64,000 bases of DNA. Origin: Lachnospiraceae bacterium (GTDB lineage: Bacteria; Bacillota; Clostridia; Lachnospirales; Lachnospiraceae). Each line of letters starts with the position of its first letter. Position 1 is the first letter of the stretch. The position numbers were made by a program, and so were the translations under genes. Below the pieces are notes generated by a model. That model searched no databases. It was not told where the DNA came from and saw only the letters and a list, made by a program, of their open reading frames with translations. Positions 33,815-43,293 of this stretch are shown here, piece after piece. The stretch is taken from positions 164,109-228,108 of the forward strand of contig JAAUZE010000008.1 of NCBI GenBank assembly GCA_014804755.1, read 5' to 3'.

Positions 33815-35359
33815 ATGAAGAAGAGAACAGCAGCTTTCATGATCATTTGTGTGCTGACGGCGGCGCTTGCCGGCTGCGGCGCAGGGAAATCGAATACGGA
33901 CGCTCAGGGACAAGACGGCGCGGCATCGGGACAGGAGCAGGATGAAAACACTCCCGCACAGCGGGTTGTCGTCGGTGAGTATGAGGCGGAGGACGGAAGC
34001 TTTACGGGCAATGTCAGAGCCGGCAGCCACGTCGAGGGATATTCGGGCGAAGGCTACGCGGAAGGATTTGAAAACGACGGCGATGTCTGCACGATCACCG
34101 TACATATTGAGACGGACGGTTTTTATGATTTAGCATTTACGCATGCACAGCTTGGCGGATACAAAGAAAATAAAGTATCGCTTGACGGAGCGGAGATCGG
34201 CTACATTGCGAGCGAGACGGAGACGTTTGCGGAAACGGAGTTGGAGCGTATCTATATGGAAGCCGGCGATCATGAGATCGGCGTGGTCAAGTACTGGGGA
34301 TATATTGCACTGGACAAATTAACGGTATACGAAAGCCCGGAGTTGGGCGAGGCGTTTTATCAGGTATCGGCAAAGCTGGTCAACGAGAATGCGGATGACT
34401 GTGCAAGGCGGCTGATGAGTTATCTCTGTGATAATTACGGGACAAATGTTCTGACAGGTCAATATTGTGATACGGGACTATATGGTAAGGAAACGGCATG
34501 TATTTGGAAGGAAACGGGAAAGTTTCCGGCGGTCATCGGTCTGGATATGATGGGATATACACCGACCTTCGTGGCGAACGGCAGCGTAGGAAACTCGATC
34601 GAGTATGCCAAGCAGGCGTGGGAGGAAGGCGCAATCGTAACAATGTGCTGGCATTGGAGCGCACCGGCGGAATATGTCACGGGCACATGGTACAGCGCGT
34701 TTTACAAAGAGCATACAAACATCGATCTGGATGCGATCATGAACGGAGAAGATGAAGCGGGTATGGAAGCGCTGCTCTCGGACATGGATGCCATCGCAGG
34801 GGAATTAAAGGCGCTGCAGGAGGCGGGCGTGCCGGTCTTGTGGAGACCGCTTCATGAAGCGAGCGGCGGATGGTTTTGGTGGGGCGACTGTGAAGCGGAG
34901 TCCAATATCGCATTATACCGCCTTATGTATGACAAATTTACGAATGAATATGGCTTGAACAATCTCATCTGGGTGTGGAACGGGCAGGACGCCGACTGGT
35001 ATCCGGGTGATGATGTGGTCGATATTGTCGGTATTGATATTTACGCCGGCGAGCATCAATACGGCTCACAGATTGCGACGTTCCTTGAAGTAAACCGTTA
35101 TGCGGGCGGCAAAAAACTGGTAGTTCTTTCCGAGAACGGAACGATTCCTGATCCCGATCTTCTGATCAGAGATGGCGCCATGTGGGGATTTTACGCGACG
35201 TGGGGCGGCGATTTCGTGGCGGCTCCGGGAGGAGTCAACAGGTATGCCGAGACCTACACGGAGGCGGATGTTTTGAAACGGGTATACGAGCATGAGCATA
35301 TGATCACGCTTGACGAAGTCCCAGATCTGACAACCTACCCGATCAGGGAGGATGCATAG
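33815..35359 (+). CDS. GH26 beta-mannanase lipoprotein with N-terminal CBM35
   Basis: A 514-residue surface enzyme. The signal peptide ends in the lipobox LAGC (Cys20), followed by a Ser/Gln/Asp-rich linker. Residues about 50-175 (EYEAEDGSFTG and GYIALDKLTVYE) form a CBM35-type mannan or galactose-binding module. The GH26 barrel follows, with acid/base Glu348 in RPLHEASGGWFWWG and nucleophile Glu440 in VLSENGT. It would cut beta-mannan at the cell surface into oligosaccharides for the ABC importers encoded downstream. The ribosome binding site is weak. It is transcribed together with a DUF624 gene. Confidence 0.93.
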   Translation: MKKRTAAFMIICVLTAALAGCGAGKSNTDAQGQDGAASGQEQDENTPAQRVVVGEYEAEDGSFTGNVRAGSHVEGYSGEGYAEGFENDGDVCTITVHIETDGFYDLAFTHAQLGGYKENKVSLDGAEIGYIASETETFAETELERIYMEAGDHEIGVVKYWGYIALDKLTVYESPELGEAFYQVSAKLVNENADDCARRLMSYLCDNYGTNVLTGQYCDTGLYGKETACIWKETGKFPAVIGLDMMGYTPTFVANGSVGNSIEYAKQAWEEGAIVTMCWHWSAPAEYVTGTWYSAFYKEHTNIDLDAIMNGEDEAGMEALLSDMDAIAGELKALQEAGVPVLWRPLHEASGGWFWWGDCEAESNIALYRLMYDKFTNEYGLNNLIWVWNGQDADWYPGDDVVDIVGIDIYAGEHQYGSQIATFLEVNRYAGGKKLVVLSENGTIPDPDLLIRDGAMWGFYATWGGDFVAAPGGVNRYAETYTEADVLKRVYEHEHMITLDEVPDLTTYPIREDA

Positions 35360-35362
35360 CGG

Positions 35363-36076
35363 ATGAGGGATAAAACAAATCGCGATCCCAAAAGGGAAAT
35401 GAAACGGGAGACGGACGGGAACGAAAAGAAGCCCGAACGAAAAATACTCGGTTCGGAAGGCGAATTGATCTATGTTATGACGAAGATCGGACAGGTTATC
35501 ATCCTGAATCTTCTATGGCTGGTATCCTGTATCCCGATCATTACGATCGGTACGGCGACAACGTCCCTGTACTACGCAATGATGAAAAATATCCGCAGAA
35601 ACCGGAGTTATCCGACTACGGAATATATTGCTTCCTTTAAGCGGACGTTTTTAAGCGGCAGCATTCTGACAGCGGCGCTGGCGGTGTGGCTCTTTGTATT
35701 ATATCATCTCCGGCTGATCGCATTGGATCAGGGAACGGGGACGGGCGCGTTCCTAAGCCGTATTTATATCACGGTCATGGTTGTAACGGCGGGCATTGCG
35801 GTGTATCTGTTTCCGGTGCTGTCAAGGTTTACGATGAAGCTCTCCTCCATGGTGAAGCTGGCGTTTGTCATGGCGGTGCGGTATATCGGGTTTACCATAT
35901 TGATCCTTGCGGGAACGGGAGTGCTTGCGTGGCTGATTTTCCGTTATCTGCCCATGGCGACAATTCTTTTTTTGCCGGGGATGTGGTGTTATGTATGCAC
36001 CTTCATGATAGAGCGGGCGCTGCGAAAATACATGCCGAAGCCTGACGGCAATGAGGATGCATGGTATTACGAATAA
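35363..36076 (+). CDS. DUF624 (YesL-type) membrane protein
   Basis: A 237-residue integral membrane protein with five or six spans after a charged cytoplasmic N-terminus of about 45 residues. LLWLVSCIPIITIGTATTSLYYAM is the family hallmark and the end DAWYYE is also typical. DUF624 genes sit beside carbohydrate ABC importers of Firmicutes (as yesL does beside the rhamnogalacturonan system); function is not established. Three bases separate it from the mannanase gene. A second copy lies at 51518-52153, one for each solute-binding protein. Confidence 0.85.
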   Translation: MRDKTNRDPKREMKRETDGNEKKPERKILGSEGELIYVMTKIGQVIILNLLWLVSCIPIITIGTATTSLYYAMMKNIRRNRSYPTTEYIASFKRTFLSGSILTAALAVWLFVLYHLRLIALDQGTGTGAFLSRIYITVMVVTAGIAVYLFPVLSRFTMKLSSMVKLAFVMAVRYIGFTILILAGTGVLAWLIFRYLPMATILFLPGMWCYVCTFMIERALRKYMPKPDGNEDAWYYE

Positions 36077-36077
36077 A

Positions 36078-36124
36078 AAAGAACGCAGAGCGTTCTTTCG
36101 AAGAATCCGCAAAGCGGATTCTTC
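36078..36124 (+). terminator. Double hairpin terminator
   Basis: AAAGAACGC-aga-GCGTTCTTT (36078-36098) is followed at once by GAAGAATCCGC-aaa-GCGGATTCTTC (36100-36124). The first overlaps the region of the stop codon and is almost identical to the hairpin at 8808. Confidence 0.75.
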
Positions 36125-36183
36125 CGGATGAGAAGACAGCAACAAAAAATGATTAAAAAAATCATACGATAAATATAAGAATA

Positions 36184-36243
36184 AAACAAAGAAGGATCCT
36201 TCTTTGTTTAGTATCAAGTAATCATAGATTACTTGATACTAAA
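36184..36243 (+). promoter_or_regulatory. Two overlapping long perfect palindromes before the ABC operon
   Basis: 36184-36209 is a 26-bp perfect palindrome centred on GGATCC. It overlaps by three bases a perfect 17-bp stem (36207-36223 with 36227-36243) closed by ATA. They sit 65-125 bases before the start of the large solute-binding protein gene. They may be operators of a dimeric regulator, or an mRNA 5' stem. No T tract follows the second. Confidence 0.65.
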
Positions 36244-36308
36244 GGGATGAACGGAATGAATATTTACATATATGATTTTTGCAGGTGATAGAAAGGCTGG
36301 GTATCAAG

Positions 36309-39300
36309 ATGAGACAGGGGAAAACGAAAAAGAAATGGATGGCGGCGGTATTGACGGTGGCAGAGCTTTTTAGCGTTGTGCAGCTTGCGGCGCTCAATGT
36401 TCGCGCGGAGTCTCTGATGACACAGGAGGAATGCAAGGAAATTGTCAGCACTTATTCCGTGACTGATTCCGTTCCGGGCTACAGCGAGTATCTGGAAGCG
36501 CATGCCGGAGCAGCGCGTCCGCAGCGGGAGATTGCGGTGGATGCAGGGGACTATAGCTGCTACATGGAAAACGACGTGGAGCTGACACCGGAAATTTATA
36601 CCGACTATGAGGGAATGAGCGGCGATGCGGTTCTGACAACGGAGAGCGCCTATGTGGAATACAAGGTGGACGTGCCGGAGACAGGGCTTTACGAGCTTTC
36701 CTTGGAGTATTACCCCGTGGAAGGTAAGAATTCCGAGATTCAGAGAAGCTTCTTTGTGGATGGAGAACTTCCTTACGGGGAGCTTTCTCTTGTTGAGTTT
36801 TCCCGTGTATGGTCAACCGATGTTGCACAGGCAAGCTTTGCGGACGGTATCTATGATGTCGAGTGGAACCGGGACGTGCAGGGCAATGACATGAAGCCGA
36901 CTTCCGTGGAGATTCCTGAGTGGACAACGGCAATGCTTTATGATAACAACGGTTACATTACGGAGCCGTTATCGCTCTACCTTGAGCAGGGCGTACATAC
37001 GATCACGATCAATTCGCAGAGAGAGCCGATGCTTTTACGCAGGCTGATCTTATCGAACAGCGAGCCGGTCAGAAGCTACGCTGAGGTGAAAGCGGCGTGG
37101 GATGCGCAGGGCGCGCAGCCCACAAGCGGGCAGAATATCATGATCCAGGCGGAGAACGCTTCTAAGACGTCCTCTCAGATGCTTTATCCGAAGCAGGATC
37201 AGTCTTCCCCGGCGGTTTCGCCGAGCAGCGCAAAAGCGCTTCTTAACAACAGCATCGGCGGCGAGAGCTGGAGCGACGCGGGACAGTGGATCGAGTGGGA
37301 GTTCACGGTGCCGGAGTCGGGCTATTATGAAATTTCCATGTTTGATAAACAGAGCTTCATGCGCGGTATTTATGTGTCGCGCAAGATCACGCTTGACGGC
37401 GCGGTGCCGTTTGAAGAAATGTCGGATTACGGATTTACCTATTCCTCCAACTGGCGTATGGATACGCTTGAGGATGAGAATGGAAATCCTTATCAGTTCT
37501 ATTTGGAGGCGGGCAGACACACACTCCGCATGGAGGTTGTGCTTGGCGAGTTTTCCAGTGTCATTGCCGAGGTTCAGGACTGTGTATCTCAATTAAATGC
37601 CATTTACAGAAAGCTGATCCGTATCACGGGTGTGAGCCCGGATACCTACCGCGATTATCAGATCGCCGCGTCCCTGCCGGGATTAGTGGATGAGATGACG
37701 GTGGTGCGTGACCAGCTGAATGACGCGATCGCTGCGTTGCGTGCGGCGGCGGGAGGATCCTCTGACAAGGAAACCGTGCTGATCACGATGCGCGACCAGC
37801 TTGACTATCTGATCAAAGACGAAGAGCGGTTCGTAAAGGTTGTCGGTACCTATAAGCAGAACGTCAGGGCATGCGGTAATTGGATCACGCAGGTTATCAG
37901 CCAGCCGCTGCAGCTTGACCGGATTTTCATACGTTCCTCGGATGTGACGAACAAGGTTTCCTCCAATTCGTTTTGGGATAAGCTGGTATACGAGATTAAA
38001 AGATTATTCTATTCCTTTGTGATTGATTACAACTCTCTCGGTGCAACGGGAGAAGAGAGCGCCGATAACAAACCGATCACGCTTTGGATCGGAACGGGAC
38101 GCGATCAGGCGAATGTCATCCGCTCCCTGATCGACGAATCCTTTACAAGCAAGACGGGCATTAACGTGAACGTACAGCTTGTGGATATGAATACGCTGCT
38201 GCGCGCCGAGCTTGCGGGAGAGGGACCGGATGTGGCGATACAGGTTGCCAATACGAACGGTGTTGCCGGAGCGGTCTTAAATACAGGTAACGATACCCCT
38301 GTCAATTACGGACTGCGAAATGCCGTGCTTGACCTGACGCAGTTTTCGGATTTTGATGAGGTGGCGGCGCGGTTTTATCCGAGTGCGCTGACGGCGTTTA
38401 CCTTTGACGGTGCGACTTATGCGCTGCCTGAGACGCAGACATTCCCGGTTATGTTCTATCGAAAGGATATTTTAACGGAGCTTGGTTTGGAGATTCCGGA
38501 GACATGGGATGATGTAAAGGTGATCATGTCCGTGCTTGCAAAGAACCAGATGGAGTTCGGCATGCTGCCGACGGAGCAGATTTTCGCAATGCTTCTTTAT
38601 CAGAACGGCGGAGAGTATTACAACGAGGGCGGTATTTCCTCGGCACTCGATTCGGATATCGCGGTCAATACGTTCAAGGAATACTGCGAATATTATACGG
38701 ATTACGGACTGGATAAGACAACGAGTGTGGAAGAGCGTTTCCGTACCGGTGAGTGCCCGATCATTATTGCGGATTACACGGTATACAACAACCTGGAGGT
38801 GTCCGCGCCGGATATCGCGGGATTGTGGGATTTCACGATTGTTCCGGGAACCGTACAGGAGGACGGCACGGTCGATCACTCTGTCGGATGTACGGGACTT
38901 GCGAGTCTGATCATGGCGGATACCGATCAGCCGGATGCATGCTGGGAGTTTTTAAAGTGGTGGACCTCCGCTGATGTGCAGGCGCTGTTCGACCGCGAGA
39001 TGGAGTCCTTGATGGGTTCCGCGGCGCGAGTTGCGACGGCAAATCAGGAGGCATTCGGGCGTATGCCTTGGAAAGTAGATACGTATGAAGCTCTGGCGGA
39101 AGCCTTCACATGGGTAAAAGGAATTCCACAGGTGCCGGGCGGTTATTATTCCTGGCGTAACGTCAATAACGCGTTCTACACGGTAACGACGGATACCGAT
39201 ACGGCATCGCCCCGCGAGGAGCTGATGGATAAGGTACTCTACATTAACGATGAGATCACCTATAAACGAAAAGAATTTAATTTGATCACACTGGAAGACT

Positions 39301-39320
39301 TAGAGGGGGAGGGAAATTAA
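36309..39320 (+). CDS. Large sugar-binding protein of an ABC importer, fused to N-terminal beta-sandwich modules
   Basis: A 1003-residue exported protein. The signal sequence (KKKWMAAVLTVAELFSVVQL, ending NVRAES) has no lipobox cysteine. Two beta-sandwich, CBM-like modules are suggested at about residues 85-250 and 275-425 (YVEYKVDVPETGLYELSLEY and IEWEFTVPESGYYEISMFD), then a helical part, and from about 585 a family 1 extracellular solute-binding domain (TLWIGTGRDQANVIRSL, AELAGEGPDVAIQVAN, ETQTFPVMFYRKD). Ordinary binding proteins have 400-500 residues. Two permease genes follow directly. ATG 36309 is taken because the signal peptide starts there; upstream TTG 36279 is possible. Confidence 0.85.
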   Translation: MRQGKTKKKWMAAVLTVAELFSVVQLAALNVRAESLMTQEECKEIVSTYSVTDSVPGYSEYLEAHAGAARPQREIAVDAGDYSCYMENDVELTPEIYTDYEGMSGDAVLTTESAYVEYKVDVPETGLYELSLEYYPVEGKNSEIQRSFFVDGELPYGELSLVEFSRVWSTDVAQASFADGIYDVEWNRDVQGNDMKPTSVEIPEWTTAMLYDNNGYITEPLSLYLEQGVHTITINSQREPMLLRRLILSNSEPVRSYAEVKAAWDAQGAQPTSGQNIMIQAENASKTSSQMLYPKQDQSSPAVSPSSAKALLNNSIGGESWSDAGQWIEWEFTVPESGYYEISMFDKQSFMRGIYVSRKITLDGAVPFEEMSDYGFTYSSNWRMDTLEDENGNPYQFYLEAGRHTLRMEVVLGEFSSVIAEVQDCVSQLNAIYRKLIRITGVSPDTYRDYQIAASLPGLVDEMTVVRDQLNDAIAALRAAAGGSSDKETVLITMRDQLDYLIKDEERFVKVVGTYKQNVRACGNWITQVISQPLQLDRIFIRSSDVTNKVSSNSFWDKLVYEIKRLFYSFVIDYNSLGATGEESADNKPITLWIGTGRDQANVIRSLIDESFTSKTGINVNVQLVDMNTLLRAELAGEGPDVAIQVANTNGVAGAVLNTGNDTPVNYGLRNAVLDLTQFSDFDEVAARFYPSALTAFTFDGATYALPETQTFPVMFYRKDILTELGLEIPETWDDVKVIMSVLAKNQMEFGMLPTEQIFAMLLYQNGGEYYNEGGISSALDSDIAVNTFKEYCEYYTDYGLDKTTSVEERFRTGECPIIIADYTVYNNLEVSAPDIAGLWDFTIVPGTVQEDGTVDHSVGCTGLASLIMADTDQPDACWEFLKWWTSADVQALFDREMESLMGSAARVATANQEAFGRMPWKVDTYEALAEAFTWVKGIPQVPGGYYSWRNVNNAFYTVTTDTDTASPREELMDKVLYINDEITYKRKEFNLITLEDLEGEGN

Positions 39321-40250
39321 ATGGCATCAAAGGAAGCTTTGGAAGTAGCCAGAAAGCAAGGAACGCTTGGCTACCGCATTAAGAAAAACAAATCCTGCTA
39401 TATCATGATGGCGCCGTATTTCATCCTGTTCTTCCTGTTCACGGTGTTGCCGGTGCTAATGTCGATCGCATTAAGCTTTACATACTTCAACATGCTGGAG
39501 TGGCCGACATTCAACGGCTGGAACAATTATGTGAAGCTGCTGCTGGAGGATGACATTTTCCTTGTATCCTTGAAGAATACGCTGATCTTCGCGGTAGTGA
39601 CGGGACCGGTCAGCTATTTCCTCTGCCTCATGTTCGCATGGATCATCAACGAGTTTTCGAGTAAAGTCAGGACGTTGCTCACCTTGATCTTTTATGCGCC
39701 GTCTATCTGCGGTAACGCATATATGGTATGGCAGCTCATTTTATCGAGCGACAGATACGGATACTTGAACGGTATTCTGATCAAGCTCGGCATTATCAAT
39801 GAACAAAAGCTGTGGATGCAGGATGCGAAATTTATCCTGCCCTGTCTGATCGTCGTACAGCTCTGGCTCTCGCTTGGTACCGGCTTCCTTTCGTTCATTG
39901 CCGGTCTGCAGACTGTCGATAAGAGCCTGTATGAGGCGGCGGCATTGGACGGTGTCAAGAACCGCTGGCAGGAGCTGTGGTATGTGACGCTCCCGTCCAT
40001 GAGACCGCAGTTGATGTTTGGTGCGGTCATGCAGATCACACAGTCGTTTGCAGTTGCGGATATTTCCATCCAGTTGGCCGGAAACCCATCCGTCAACTAC
40101 GCGGGCGCAACGGTCGTCACGCACCTGTTGGATTACGGTTCCACCCGATTTGATATGGGTTATGCCTCCGCGATCGCAACCGTGCTCTTCCTGCTAATGG
40201 TAGGCACGAACAAGCTTGTACAAAAACTGTTGAGAAGGGTGGGAGAGTAA
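39321..40250 (+). CDS. Sugar ABC importer permease (MalF type)
   Basis: A 309-residue permease with six spans (first at about residues 28-48, YFILFFLFTVLPVLMSIALS). The EAA loop, EAAALDGVKNRWQELWYVTLP near residue 210, contacts the ATPase. It begins right after the stop codon of the large binding protein and is followed at once by the second permease. Together they form a type I oligosaccharide importer. No ATP-binding protein is encoded anywhere in this locus, so a shared MsmK-type ATPase from elsewhere in the genome is expected to serve it. Confidence 0.93.
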   Translation: MASKEALEVARKQGTLGYRIKKNKSCYIMMAPYFILFFLFTVLPVLMSIALSFTYFNMLEWPTFNGWNNYVKLLLEDDIFLVSLKNTLIFAVVTGPVSYFLCLMFAWIINEFSSKVRTLLTLIFYAPSICGNAYMVWQLILSSDRYGYLNGILIKLGIINEQKLWMQDAKFILPCLIVVQLWLSLGTGFLSFIAGLQTVDKSLYEAAALDGVKNRWQELWYVTLPSMRPQLMFGAVMQITQSFAVADISIQLAGNPSVNYAGATVVTHLLDYGSTRFDMGYASAIATVLFLLMVGTNKLVQKLLRRVGE

Positions 40251-41147
40251 GTGGCAAAGACAGCGACGAAGACGAAAAAGAAATATCGTTTTTTTAAGCC
40301 AAGGGAAAAGAAGCTGAATCGTTCCCTCGCGGGTAACGGCATCCTGTTCTTTATCATGGGCATCTGCGGTGTATTCATGGCGCTGCCGCTTGTCATGATC
40401 ATTAACAACTGCTTAAAGCCCTTGGACGAATTATTCCAGTATCCGCCGAAGGTATTTGTGCGGAACCCAACGTTTGAGAACTTTACCGATCTGTTTACGG
40501 TCATGAGCGATTCGTGGGTACCGTTCTCGCGATACATATTAAATACGATCATCATTACGGGCGCGGGAACCGTTTTGCATGTTATCTTTGCTTCCCTTGC
40601 GGCATATCCGCTTGCGAAGCATGAGTTCCCGGGAAAGAGCATTCTGTTTAATATGGTCGTGCTCTCGATGATGTTCTCCTGGACGGTTACACAGATCCCG
40701 AACTATATGATCATCAGCTGGCTCGGCATCAATAATAATTATCTGGCGCTGATCCTGCCGGCGTGTCAGTACGGTATGGGACTTTACCTGATGAAGCAGT
40801 TCATGGAGCAGCTTCCGACATCGCTGATGGAGTCGGCGAGACTTGACGGCGCAAGCGAGTATCAGGTGTTTTGGAAGATCGTCATGCCGAACGTGAAACC
40901 TGCGTGGCTGACACTGGCAATCTTCCAGTTCCAGCAGATGTGGGGCAACACCGGTTCGATGTTTTTACGTGACGAGCAGTTAAAGCCGATGCAGTTTGCC
41001 TTACAGCAGATTGCAGCCGGAGGTACGGCGAGAGCCGGAGCTTCCGCTGCGGTTACTTTTGTTATTGCGGCGGTGCCGATCATCTTCTTCCTTGCATGCC
41101 AGAGTAACGTGTTAGAGACGATGACGACATCCGGTATGAAGGATTGA
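40251..41147 (+). CDS. Sugar ABC importer permease (MalG type)
   Basis: A 298-residue permease with six spans and the EAA loop ESARLDGASEYQVFWKIVMP near residue 195. The start codon is GTG, immediately after the previous stop, with GGGAGAG upstream. It is the second half of the channel formed with the product of 39321-40250. The usual substrates of this group are oligosaccharides; in this locus manno-oligosaccharides are the likely cargo. The next gene starts 14 bases downstream and is a membrane-anchored propeller protein. Confidence 0.93.
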   Translation: MAKTATKTKKKYRFFKPREKKLNRSLAGNGILFFIMGICGVFMALPLVMIINNCLKPLDELFQYPPKVFVRNPTFENFTDLFTVMSDSWVPFSRYILNTIIITGAGTVLHVIFASLAAYPLAKHEFPGKSILFNMVVLSMMFSWTVTQIPNYMIISWLGINNNYLALILPACQYGMGLYLMKQFMEQLPTSLMESARLDGASEYQVFWKIVMPNVKPAWLTLAIFQFQQMWGNTGSMFLRDEQLKPMQFALQQIAAGGTARAGASAAVTFVIAAVPIIFFLACQSNVLETMTTSGMKD

Positions 41148-41161
41148 TGGGAGGGAGCGCT

Positions 41162-42646
41162 ATGAAAAAGAAAAATCGGATCAATAAGATAGCCGCTGCC
41201 CTTCTTGCGGCAATCGTGTTCCTGCTTGTACCGGCTGAGGCAGTACATGCGGAAGAGCTTCCGTATGATACCTACAATTACAACTACCGCGAGGACTTTG
41301 TGATCACTCCCGCGGCGTATGTGCCGAACGGTTCGGTCACGGGCTTAAGCGTCGGGACGACCGATTTTAAGGAGCCGCAGGATTTCTGTGTGGCGCCTGA
41401 CGGCTTGGTGTATGTGGCGGATACGGGCAACAACCGGATCGTGGTCTTAAATCATGATATGACCGAGATGGTTCGGGAAATTACCACGTTTGACAGGAAC
41501 GGCACGGCGGATACGTTTAACGCGCCATATGGCGTGTGCGTTTCCGAGAATATGGAGCTCTATGTTGCGGATTCCAATAACAGAAGAGTTGTCGTGCTGA
41601 CGCCGGAGGGCGAGTTCATCAAGATCGTGGATAATCCGCAATCGGAAATCTTAGAGGATAATTTTGAGTTTATTCCGCTTAAGGTAACGGTGGATTATGC
41701 GGACCGTGTCTATGTGATCGCGAAAAACGCATTTGAAGGAATTTTGGTATTTGAGAGCAACGGAGAATTTACCGGATATTTTGGAACGATCGAAGTAAAG
41801 ATCACATTGTGGGAGAAGTTTTGGAGGAGGCTCGCAAGTAAGGAGGAGCGCTCTAAATCCCAGCTCTATATCCCGACCGAGTTTACGGGAATCGATGTGG
41901 ATGACGGCGGATTTATTTACGCCTCCAATATTGATTCGGAGGGCGTGCAGGCAGTCAGACGGTTAAACCCGCAGGGGAAGGATGTCATCCAAAAGGGCGA
42001 GAACGGGAATGTCGGCGGCGATATTTTGGTCGGTATGTACGGCGATTACAGCGGTCCGTCCCAGATCACGGACGTGGTATACCGCGATAAGGGAATTTAC
42101 TCCCTGCTGGACAGAAGACGCGGCAGGATCTTTACTTACGATAAAGAGGGAAATCTTCTCTACATCTTCGGCGGCCTCGGCTCACAGGAAGGAACATTCA
42201 ACGTACCTGTGGCGATCGAGTCGATCGAGGGTGAGATCATTGTATTAGACGCATATTACGGCGCGATTTTAAGATTTGCGGAAACCAGATACGGTTCTCT
42301 CATCAACGATGCAGTCGGGCTGCGGTTCGACGGTGACGAGACGGAAGCGATCGAGAAATGGGAGGAGGTATTGCGGTTAGACGGAAACAATGAGCTTGCC
42401 AATACCGGTATCGGAAAAGCATATTTAACGGCGGGCGATAACCGCCTTGCGATGGAGTACTTAGAGCTTGGTATGAACCGGAAATATTATTCCATTGCAT
42501 GGAAACGGTACCGAAACGAGCTTTTGGCAAAGAACATGAACATGATCATGACCGTGGTAGTCGTACTTATCATTGCATGGGTCGTATACCGGAAATTGCG
42601 TAAGAAAAAGAAAGGTAAAGCGGACGGGGAAGGAGGGCTTATCTGA
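41162..42646 (+). CDS. Membrane-anchored NHL-propeller protein with TPR-like segment
   Basis: A 494-residue exported protein. A signal peptide ends at VHAEE. NHL-type blades are visible (PDGLVYVADTGNNRIVVLN; ENMELYVADSNNRRVVVLTP), making a six-bladed extracellular beta-propeller over about residues 50-385. A short tetratricopeptide-like pair of helices follows (AIEKWEEVLRLDGNNELANT, about 400-445), and a single C-terminal span (about 462-480) with a lysine-rich tail. It overlaps the next gene (TGATG). Function unknown; its position between sugar permeases suggests a surface scaffold or sensor attached to the transporter. Confidence 0.8.
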   Translation: MKKKNRINKIAAALLAAIVFLLVPAEAVHAEELPYDTYNYNYREDFVITPAAYVPNGSVTGLSVGTTDFKEPQDFCVAPDGLVYVADTGNNRIVVLNHDMTEMVREITTFDRNGTADTFNAPYGVCVSENMELYVADSNNRRVVVLTPEGEFIKIVDNPQSEILEDNFEFIPLKVTVDYADRVYVIAKNAFEGILVFESNGEFTGYFGTIEVKITLWEKFWRRLASKEERSKSQLYIPTEFTGIDVDDGGFIYASNIDSEGVQAVRRLNPQGKDVIQKGENGNVGGDILVGMYGDYSGPSQITDVVYRDKGIYSLLDRRRGRIFTYDKEGNLLYIFGGLGSQEGTFNVPVAIESIEGEIIVLDAYYGAILRFAETRYGSLINDAVGLRFDGDETEAIEKWEEVLRLDGNNELANTGIGKAYLTAGDNRLAMEYLELGMNRKYYSIAWKRYRNELLAKNMNMIMTVVVVLIIAWVVYRKLRKKKKGKADGEGGLI

Positions 42647-43278
42647 TGAAACAGTTATTTTCCAAGGACAAATGGAAATATGCATTTTACACCGTAAGCC
42701 ATCCGGCGGACGGATATTATGAGATTCGGCACAGAGAACGCGGAAGTGTTCCGATCGCGATTTTGCTTGTTGTTCTCTTTTCGATCAGCTTTTCCATCAA
42801 CCGCATATCGGCAAGCTTTATTGTCAATGACATTGATCCGCTTACCATCAATCTGTTGAGCGAATTGGCTTCCGTGCTTTTGTTATATCTGCTGTTCTGT
42901 GTCGGAAACTGGTCGATCACCTGTTTGATGAACGGCGAGGGCAGATTAAAGGATATTGCGATCGCGCTTGGGTATGCGATGATTCCGATGATCGTCTGCA
43001 TGAATATCGGAACAATCTTCAGCCATGCGGTGGCAGCGGACGAGGGCGCATTCTATTTCATGATCATCGGTATCGGTATTGCTTACGGGGTGTTCATGAT
43101 GCTGGTGGGAGTCATGGAGGTTCACAATTATACATTGGGTAAGACGTTGATCACGATCTTCCTGACCTTTGTGGCAATTTTCATCATTATATTCGTTGTA
43201 TTGTTGGTAATGGATCTCATTAATCAGGTATACAGTTTCTTTTACAGTATTTATCAGGAACTGATTTTCAGGGCGTAA
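42646..43278 (+). CDS. Yip1-family-like membrane protein
   Basis: A 210-residue membrane protein with five predicted spans after a cytoplasmic N-terminus (SHPADGYYEIRHRERGS, typical of the Yip1 domain opening). GEGRLKDIAIALGYAMIPMI in the middle is the second Yip1 hallmark. The role of Yip1-domain proteins in bacteria is unknown. The start codon overlaps the stop of the propeller gene, and a DUF5696 gene follows after 15 bases, so the three are made together and may form one membrane complex. Confidence 0.75.
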   Translation: MKQLFSKDKWKYAFYTVSHPADGYYEIRHRERGSVPIAILLVVLFSISFSINRISASFIVNDIDPLTINLLSELASVLLLYLLFCVGNWSITCLMNGEGRLKDIAIALGYAMIPMIVCMNIGTIFSHAVAADEGAFYFMIIGIGIAYGVFMMLVGVMEVHNYTLGKTLITIFLTFVAIFIIIFVVLLVMDLINQVYSFFYSIYQELIFRA

Positions 43279-43293
43279 GGGGGAGGACATAAG

